A DNA stretch of 64,000 nt from Dromiciops gliroides. Its lineage: Eukaryota; Chordata; Mammalia; Microbiotheria; Microbiotheriidae. Position 1 is the first letter of the stretch; each line of letters opens with the position of its first letter. The notes under the pieces were generated by a model. That model did not search any database, had not been told where the DNA came from, and saw only the letters and a list, made by a program, of their open reading frames with translations. Location: positions 467,548,117-467,612,116 of the forward strand of contig NC_057864.1 of NCBI RefSeq assembly GCF_019393635.1, in the 5' to 3' direction. Shown here in pieces: positions 51,801-60,800 of the stretch. The position numbers were made by a program, and so were the translations under genes.

Positions 51801-54800
51801 TTAACCTTTCGGACTGTGGGTTGCTCTCAGGTCTTACTTTTCACCTTGTCGGACTAGCTGTTTTTGTTTTTTTTTTTTTGTCAGGCTATGCAGAGATGAG
51901 AAGTGTTGCCAGCAGAACTCACAAGGTAGCTTGGTGTCACCTGTTAGATGCATTTAGGTCCTCCAAAGGTTTATGGGCTATAAAATATTGCAAATGGCCA
52001 TCTTACCCTGGGCTTTGAGATTCAGCAGTGAAAGTGAAATATATAGAATGCTTCCTATGAGCACTTTCCAGCTATTCCAAATGAAAGAATTACAGAGCCT
52101 AGCATTAATTCACATTTGGCTCTAGGAGGTCACTGAAGCCAGTGTGTCCATTTCAGTCAGCAGACAGCTCAGTTTTATGCAGGACCAAAATGAGGATCAG
52201 TTTCCTCTTTTCACTGATGGCTTCTTTTCCATCTCCTAAGTAAATGTAAGGCAGTGATGTTCCTTTGTTTCCAGGACTATTTCCTGGTCGTTTCATCTCC
52301 ATAGGCTCTTCCCAGCTTGAGAGATACCAGCCAGCTAGACTGAGTCTCATGGAATCTCTTTGAAGCCAAAGCCTGCTTTTAAAAAAGTCACTGTGGTCTC
52401 TGGGAGAAAATCTTTTCATCTTGCTCCATTGACTCAGAGGTTTAGTGCCTTGGCACTTAGTGGCTAGCGATGGGATTCAAACCAGTCTGGTGCTAAAGGG
52501 CTCAGTGGGGCAAAGCTGGAAGCCCTGGCTTCTTTCAAGCCTGGGTGTTAATTGAGCTGAGGAGGGAGCAACAATATGAGTGAAGCTGGTGCTCACACAT
52601 AAACCCGTAATTGCCTGAAATGGGATTGGCTTCATTTCTCTCTGAATCCTTCTATGAGCTTTTCACAGCAGAAAAAGCTTAGCTTTGTATTTGGGGTCTT
52701 AGTGAACTGCTCAAAGGGAAGATAGTACATTAGCCTCACTGGCCATTCTTGGGAAAGGCTGTGGTGGACTGGGACAAGACATAGTGACTGAGGAGTGCAC
52801 AGCATTTTCTTTTCCTGTAGGAATTGTTTTCTACATTTATTGTCTAAAAGACCCCCAAAATGGGGGGGGGGGGGAGAGAACTGTTCTTCTGCATAAATAT
52901 CAGAGACTGCAGATATTAAGCTCAAACAATTATTTGAGTAGATTTAGAAGAAGGTAGAGCTATGTAAGCTATCCTGTGGGACAACTAGGTGGTGCAGTGG
53001 ATAGAGCACTGGGCCTGGAATCAGGAAGAGCTGAGTTCAAATACTACAGATAGTGTTGGAGTGTATTTGTTCTTATCCTGGCGTTGTTTTGGTTTGGTTT
53101 TGTTTTTTTTTTAGTGAGGCAGTGGGGGTTAAGTGACTTGCCCAGGGTCACACAGCCAGTAAGTGTTAAATGTCTGAGGCCGGATTTGAACCCAGGTACT
53201 CCTGACTCCAGGGCCGGTGCTTTATCCACTGCGCCACCTAGCTGTCCCTTATCCTGGCATTGTTAAGCTGTAGTACTAGTAGTTTGGGACCATTGGGTCA
53301 AATGATGTGAAGAGCTTGATGGTTCTTGTACATTGATATATTGTTTTCCAGATTGTTCCGTTTTATACCCACCTCCCCCAGTAGAATGGACCTATTTTCC
53401 CATAGGACTGGCAACACTGAGCTTTAACTGTTTGATTCTCTTTGCTGACGTAATGGGTATAATGTGTCTGACTTTTTGGATAGTGTGAATGGTTTTTCAA
53501 GCAATTATTGATAATCAGTGTTGACCCTACTTAGCCATTGGGGATGGATCTTGATCTTACAAATTTTCATCAGCTTGTAGATTTTGGATGGCTAATTTTT
53601 ATCAGAATGTTCATAGCCCCAAAATGCCCTACTGTTTTTCTTTCCTTTTTCTTCCATTACAAACATTAGATGGCCGTGGCATAGGGGGGGATCATTTCTT
53701 TCATGGTTGCATAACTTTGCCCTGTGATACCAACTTTAGAGCCCTGACAGGAGAGGCAGAAACTATTAGTACTATAAACCTATGTGATTCAGAAACCCCA
53801 GGTGGATGTGTTTCCTGCATTTGGCACTAACATGTAGAATTTATGTTGTAGTTCAGTGTGAAGAAGGCCAACATTAAAATCCTGAAGAATTTTGACGAAG
53901 CAATAATTGTAGATGCTGCAAGTTTGGATCCCGAATCTTTATATCAGCGGACATACGCAGGGTAAAGTGAGCTAATGACAGATTTTTGGTACTGTCGTGG
54001 GTTTACATCCACTTTATACCTTTTCAATTTTCTTAATATTGAGGAATCTCAAATGTACAGATTTTACTTTCTGGTAACATCATGTATTAGAACAGGTCTT
54101 TCATAATCAGTGATCCAGATGTATAGGGTTTTTTTAAAAGGTGAAATGCCAGTATGCACACTCTAGGTTGGAGAACTCAAACCTGCCACATCATTCTTCT
54201 CTGCTTAGGAAATTGGTTGCGTAATTTTATCCTTAAAGAACAGATATCATTTAGACACTACTAGAGTCCCCCATAACATGGCCCTGTGTTAGACTTATTC
54301 AGTTTTTTTTCTTTTGTGAAATAACATTCACAGGTCTGAATGTGAATCCACTGTAGTCTGTAACCTCTAAGGAAGAAGTTAACCTCCCTACTAACGATTG
54401 CCACCATCCTGCATAGCATTAAAAAAGAGATTCTTTTGTGGTTAGTTTCAGTTATGTCAGATGAGTGGAATTATTTGGAAGAATGAAAATCCTTAAAGAT
54501 TACACAGAATGGAACAAAATCTTTTACTGACTTGATTGATAGGAAGTTTCCCCATCTTGCCCAAGCTAGAAGGGCAGAAACCACTTATGGGCCTAATCTC
54601 ATTGCCCATTAGCATGCGTGTTTGTCCTGTTCCTTCTCGGACGTGGGTGGGTTCACTTCTCCCAAGGTAACCTGGTGGCCCCCCCCACTCAGGCAGCTTA
54701 GCCACTGCTGCTCCAAGTGACCCAGCAGCTGTCTCTAAGAGAAGGGGTTACAGGTGTTCACCACCATAGCTAGCCTTTCCTTGGTTTTAAATGGACAGCA

Positions 54801-57800
54801 CATGGGCAGTAAGAATTGATGATGGATTAAGTCAAATGAAAGAACTTAGGAACTTTAAGTATGTCCATTTTTATAAACTCTCAGGTACTTTTTTAGTTCT
54901 TTATAATAATCATTTAGTAAATAGTATCCCTGGAGTCCAAAAGAATTAATACTTTGCCAGAGATGTGACTTGGGGTTTTGAGGGATAAGTTCACTTACCT
55001 ATAGCTTCATTTCCACATGTTTTGTTGTATAAAATATAGCCTTAGACAGAGTGAGGTTTTGGTGTTCCTTAGCTGTAAAATAATGGAGTCAAAATATAGG
55101 GATTTCTTTCTTTCTTTTCTTTTTTTTTTTTTTTGGATGAGGCAATTGGGGTTAAGTGACTTGCCCAGGGTCACACAGCTAGTAAGTGTCAAGTGTCTGA
55201 GGCTGGATTTGAACTCAGGTCCTCCTGAATCCAGGGCCAGCGCTTTATCCACTGTGCCCACCTAGCTGCCCCAAGAAGCCCACTTTCAATAATATAAGGC
55301 TGCTCCAAGTGGGCCACAAAGTAGTTGCCATTTTTCTAAACAATTGTGTAGAGATGAGTAATGATAAAATTTTCTTCATGAAGATTAAAGCTAGGGGCAG
55401 CTAGATGGCACAGTGGATAGAGCACCGGCCCTGGATTCAGGAGTACCTGAGTTCAAATCTGACCTCAGACACTTAATACTTACTAGCTGTGTGACCCTGG
55501 GCAAGTCACTTAACCCCAATTGCCTCACTAAAAAAAAAAAAAAGATTAAAGCTGATTCTTGCAGTTTGTCATTTCCTTTTTCTCTTCCCTTCAGGAAGAT
55601 GACCTTTGGGAGAGTCAGTGACCTGGGGCAGTTCATCCGAGAATCTGAACCTGAGCCTGATGTCAAGAAATCCAGAGGTTTGTTGTGGTGTTTACACTTA
55701 AAACTGAGTCTTCCTTTGTATTGCTTACAATGACAGTTGTTAAAGTAACTTCAGGTCCAAAGACTAGAGTTGATTTTATGAAGTAAATTCCTCTTTCTGT
55801 ATTCAACACGTGCCTGTCATGTACTTCACAAAACTGGCTATTGGGCCATTAAGTTATACACTTAAAAGGGGCATAATTAGTCTTCAACTTTTGTGCAGAT
55901 AATGTTCCTAAAAAACAATGCTGAAGTAAAAAAACAAAAAAGCCCACAAAATATTGATACATTGAACCTGTGGAGAAATAGGGGTTAGGTTCCTGCACCT
56001 ACCAGAAACTAATCTTTCCCTAGAAATTTATGAACTAATATACTTTTCTGTATATTCTGTATAATTTTTTTTTTGTTGGGGCAATGAGGGTTAAGTGACT
56101 TGCCCAGGGTCACACAGCTAGTAAGTGTGCATCATTCTTTATAACAAAACATTAATTCTGATAATATGGACTTTTCCTAACACATTAACCATGAAATTAC
56201 TCATGAAATACAGTATACAGAATCAAACTGGTAACATGCAAAATGTTTTTACTCTCTAATAATTCCCTAGAATTCTGTAATCTTTTGTGCTAACATCTCA
56301 ATTAAACAAACATTGATTCAGATAATATTCACTTTTCATAACACATGAAATCTACAGTACCATAAATATTTTCTTCCTTTTGTGATTATAACAAATCATC
56401 AATTTGTTAACACCAAGCTCTTAGTCAATAGCAGCTGTAGATGTTATTTCAGCATGAAGTTTATCTAACACTTTTATTTTCTCACTAAGCTTTATCACTG
56501 ACTTTGCATGCTTGGGCTTAGACCCCAAAGGACTTTTATATACTTTGGAGGCATAATTGCAATACAAAAGTTGAGTTTTAAAGGCAAACAATGAAAATAT
56601 GCAACAAATTGCGGGGGGGGGGGGGGAGGCTCTTTACAGTGGTAGGCTGAACAAGACCAGGAAAGCTGGTGGGATACCAACCACGCCACAAACTTGCACA
56701 CAGCACCTCCATTTTTCTCTGTGCTGAGCATAGTTGCAAATGTGCACAGTTGCTGAGGTGAAAGTGAAAATGAGATTACTAATAAAAGTCATGCAAATTC
56801 ATGAAGTCTCAAAAGTTAAACATACAGATGTTAAGGATCAACTGTGGTTTTAGGAAAACTAAACATCATTCAGTGCAGTTAACTTTGTAACCCCTGCCTA
56901 TGGACCAAACTTAATTGAAATCTCCTAAAAAATACTTGAGATACAGGAATATGAAACCTTTATTCAGCCACCATTTTGTTTCAGGATGGCACTCTAAACC
57001 AAAGTTGGACTTGAGAGGTGTCTTGAGATGCCCTAATGTACTACCACAATCACATAAAAATATTCATTGATCAATGAACAAATGGGAACTGTCAGTTAAG
57101 TTGAAGCTTAGTTGGGTAAATATCACTCTGATTTTATCCAAGAATTGAATGCAGAGTGCTTTTTGCTTCCTACTGTAAGATTTAAAATTGGATATTAGAT
57201 CATAAATCTCCCCTACTTAACCCTTCCCTTAATTTATCTCCCAGACTAGTAAATGGAAGAAGCTTCTGGTTTTCTAGATAGAGCCTTTATTGTATACAAG
57301 GTGTTGTTGATTAGAAGGATAGGAAAATAGAAATACAGTACAAATCGTCTTAAATCTAGGCTTAGTCTATATTCCTTATAAAAACTCACCAATCCGAAAA
57401 AGACCACCTTTGGAGAGAGAGAGTCTGTGCCGCGCCGTCAGGAGTCCCGCCAAGCAGGTAAAAAGAAAGCTACTCCTACTCTCCCCAAGCTGTTTTTGGA
57501 AGCTTATTTATAGATCTGGAACAGAGGCGGTCCTTATACACTGCTTCAAGGTTATTGGTTGGCATCATCCAAATCCATTGTCTTTGAAGGTGTTCTCAAG
57601 TTGAGTTCACAGTCTAGTTTCTGAGAATTACACCTTCTTAAGGGATAACCAGGTATGATCACAATCCAATTAACTTGATATAATCCAATTAACTTGAAGT
57701 AGGCTTAATCAGCAGTCAATCACTCTCACTTGATTTAATCAGTCTTGATTAATCTCCAGGTGGGTCTTTGAGTATCTGCTAAATCCCATTATTTTATCAC

Positions 57801-60800
57801 ATTCCCCCCTTTGTTTCTTCTAGGAACAGGTGTTCCTTGATGAAACAGTAAAAAATAATTAAGTCTTTGGAAGTCTTTTCTCAGTTCTCTTGTCTTCTTG
57901 GAGTGGTAAGATGTCATCAGGAGGAAGCTGGATTCTGGTCTGGAAAGCTGGATTCTTCTTCTTTAACTGAATTGCTGGATTTTTTACTAAACCTTAGCAT
58001 AGCGTTGTCAATGATCAAATTTAGTACATTCCATTACATTCCCTCCTTTATATAATAGAGAGTTGAGGTAGTTATGCAATCTATAACACTTCTTACCACC
58101 ATGTGTCTGGATCAAAGCCAAATTTAGTAACGTGTTTATGTCACCTGAAAATGTTATGGAAAGGTTATCATACCACATCTCATGGTTTCGAGACATCCAG
58201 TAGGCCATAGGTGGATGGATTCTGACTATGCCATCAGACTTAGTGAAAGAAAAAGAAAACTTTTAGAAGGGAGAGAGGAAGAAACTGGACTGTGTCCAGC
58301 AATTGTGGTCTATATAGTTGCCATCATAAGCAAACCATAGACTTACATGTACCTGTCTCTCCTCCTGTTGTACATATATTCTCTACAGGGCCTATATCAA
58401 ACTCATTGTAAGAGCAGTTAGTCTCTGAGATGATAAGTTTCCATAATTCATAAATCTCATATTAATTTCACCAAAGACAGTATGATGGTAAAAATGCATG
58501 TTATGCTGCATAACTGATGATGTACTTGTTATATATACAATAATTCCAAACCATACCCACAATGTACATAGTCACAATGACATGTAAATGATATATGAAT
58601 GTAAATGACTGATAATATTAGACATTATTACATAATCTTTTAGCAAGTAAACACATTATCTTATACATGAATTCTCTATCTAGTATGACAGTAACAGATA
58701 CTTAAAGTGATAAACAATTTCATCAAAAAGAAATGAGTCAATATTCAATATGTCCATTGATAAATCAAGCAATAGGTTTTAAACATAATACCATAAACAG
58801 ACTCATTAAACTCATGGTTCAAAAAAAAAACAAACAAACAAAAAAAAGCAGTTTACCTGCAGAAGGAAAAGCTTGTTAAGGTTAAAGTATTTAAGCAGTC
58901 AGAATTTGGGGTATGCCACATTGTTTCAACTGGTTCTCCAATTCTGTGCATGTCAAAGTGGCAGGGGTTTCTGAATTGTCGTTAATTTTTCTAATGCTAT
59001 CATAATGTTCTTTATGGTAGAAAATGTGGAGTTCTGTAGCATCAGTTTTGTCTGTGCCACTGATTTTCAATAAAGGCTGATTTAATTGATGAACCACAAC
59101 ATTCAGCTGATGCTGCTTAGCAAATGCTACAATTGTATCATTTCCTCCCCACTTTCCAAATTTCTTTAATTCATCAACATATTCTTCAAAAGGGGAGTCA
59201 TTTACTATAAAAGACTCAAACTCTTGTCTATGGTTAATCATATAAGAAGCAGTTTTAATTAAACAGTCGGATTCCCCTGGTCCGCATATTTCGAGTCAGT
59301 AAAAATGGTGGCACTCTTATCTTTAGCTATATTACATCTTAGAAACTGACTTGCATTTCACAGTATTTGGTTTCCACTGATAAATGAAGATTTCAGAAGC
59401 CAATGTGCAGCCATTAAGAGGATAATTAGAAACTCTGAGTTGTAACTTGATTGACTGGGTTGCTTTAGATAAATTAATTTATGTGGATTCAGAACTAGAG
59501 CAAAGGAAGTTGATTTTTGCAAAGGCTGAAGATTTAGTGTAGTGCTAACCTGTTAAGATGAATAATCACTCAATAAAGTATTTATTAAGCACCACTGTGT
59601 GCCTGACACTATACTAGTCAATGAAGATACAAGCAGAGTGACACAATTCCTCCTTAGAGTGCACTCATTCTGATGGTGGAGCTAGCAGGCGTACTTAACT
59701 GTGTCAACAACATACATAGAAATGTGTGAACAAAAACATACAAAAACAGGTGGATGAAAGTGAGTTAATACAAGGTATTTTAAGAGGGAAGGCGCTGGGG
59801 CAGCTAGATGGCGCAGTGGATAGAGCACCGGCCCTGGATTCAGGAGTACCTGAGTTCAAATCCGACCTCAGACACTTAACACTTACTAGCTGTGTGACCC
59901 TGGGCAAGTCACTTAACCCCAATTGCCCCGCAAAAAAAAAAAAAAGAGGGAGGGCACCAGCTAGGCACTTGGAGGTCTAGATACCAAGAATGAAACAGTC
60001 CCTGTTTGAAAAATTATATTCTGTTGGGGAAGACAAGTACAGACTTAAGTATAGGCAGAATAAATGCAAAATCATTGACTGTACCATGGCTTGGAGAGAG
60101 GGCACTAGTAATGGGGAGAATTTCTTCTCCTTCTTGTAGAAGGTGGGGCTCAGGTTGGATCTTGAAGGAGAAGGAGGATTCAATGAGGTGGGGGTGAAGA
60201 AGTATGTACTCTAGATCTTTGGTCCAAGAGGCAGTAGGAAGCCACTGAAGTTGATTGAGTAGGAGAGTCACATGGTTAGATCTGTGCATAAGGAAAATTC
60301 CTTTGGCATAGTATAGAGGATAGACTGGTGTTGAAAGACTTAAGCCAATTAAGCAGCTGTTACTTAGGTGAACTAAGTGGGTTGGGGGTTAAGGTAGCTG
60401 TGTGAGTGGGGAGAGAGAGGCCAAATGCGAGAGAGGTTGTGAAGTTATGCAGGATTTGGCAGTCAGTGGATATGTGGGGTGAGGAGAATGAGGAGGAAAG
60501 GGTAATGCTGAGGTTATGAACCTAGGAGCCTGGAAGGATGCTTGTGCCTTTGACCGAATTGAGGAATTTTAGAAGAGAGATAAGTTGTTTTGTACATAAT
60601 ATCTGGGTGGTGCCTAACTGAAGTTAGGGGAAATGGATCTATTTCTGTCTGTAACTATAGATACCCATATACAAATATATGTCATCTGTACAGAGATGGT
60701 AGGTAAATCCATGGGAGCTGATGAGGTTACTGTCTTCGGCTTCACACTTGTTCCTGTACAAGAGAGAGACATCCAGCCTGGTAGAGCTCAGCTCCTTTTT

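Larger units (their letters stand above)
49942..53851 (+). other. AKAP10 intron 10 (3.9 kb)
   Basis: It contains L1 tails, a mid-repetitive element, SINEs and an L1 fragment, listed separately. A poly-G run lies at about 52863-52874. The region 51750-52970 is otherwise unrecognised. Confidence 0.6.
53962..55594 (+). other. AKAP10 intron 11
   Basis: It contains two SINEs near its 3' end, listed separately. The first kilobase shows nothing that I recognise. Confidence 0.6.
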
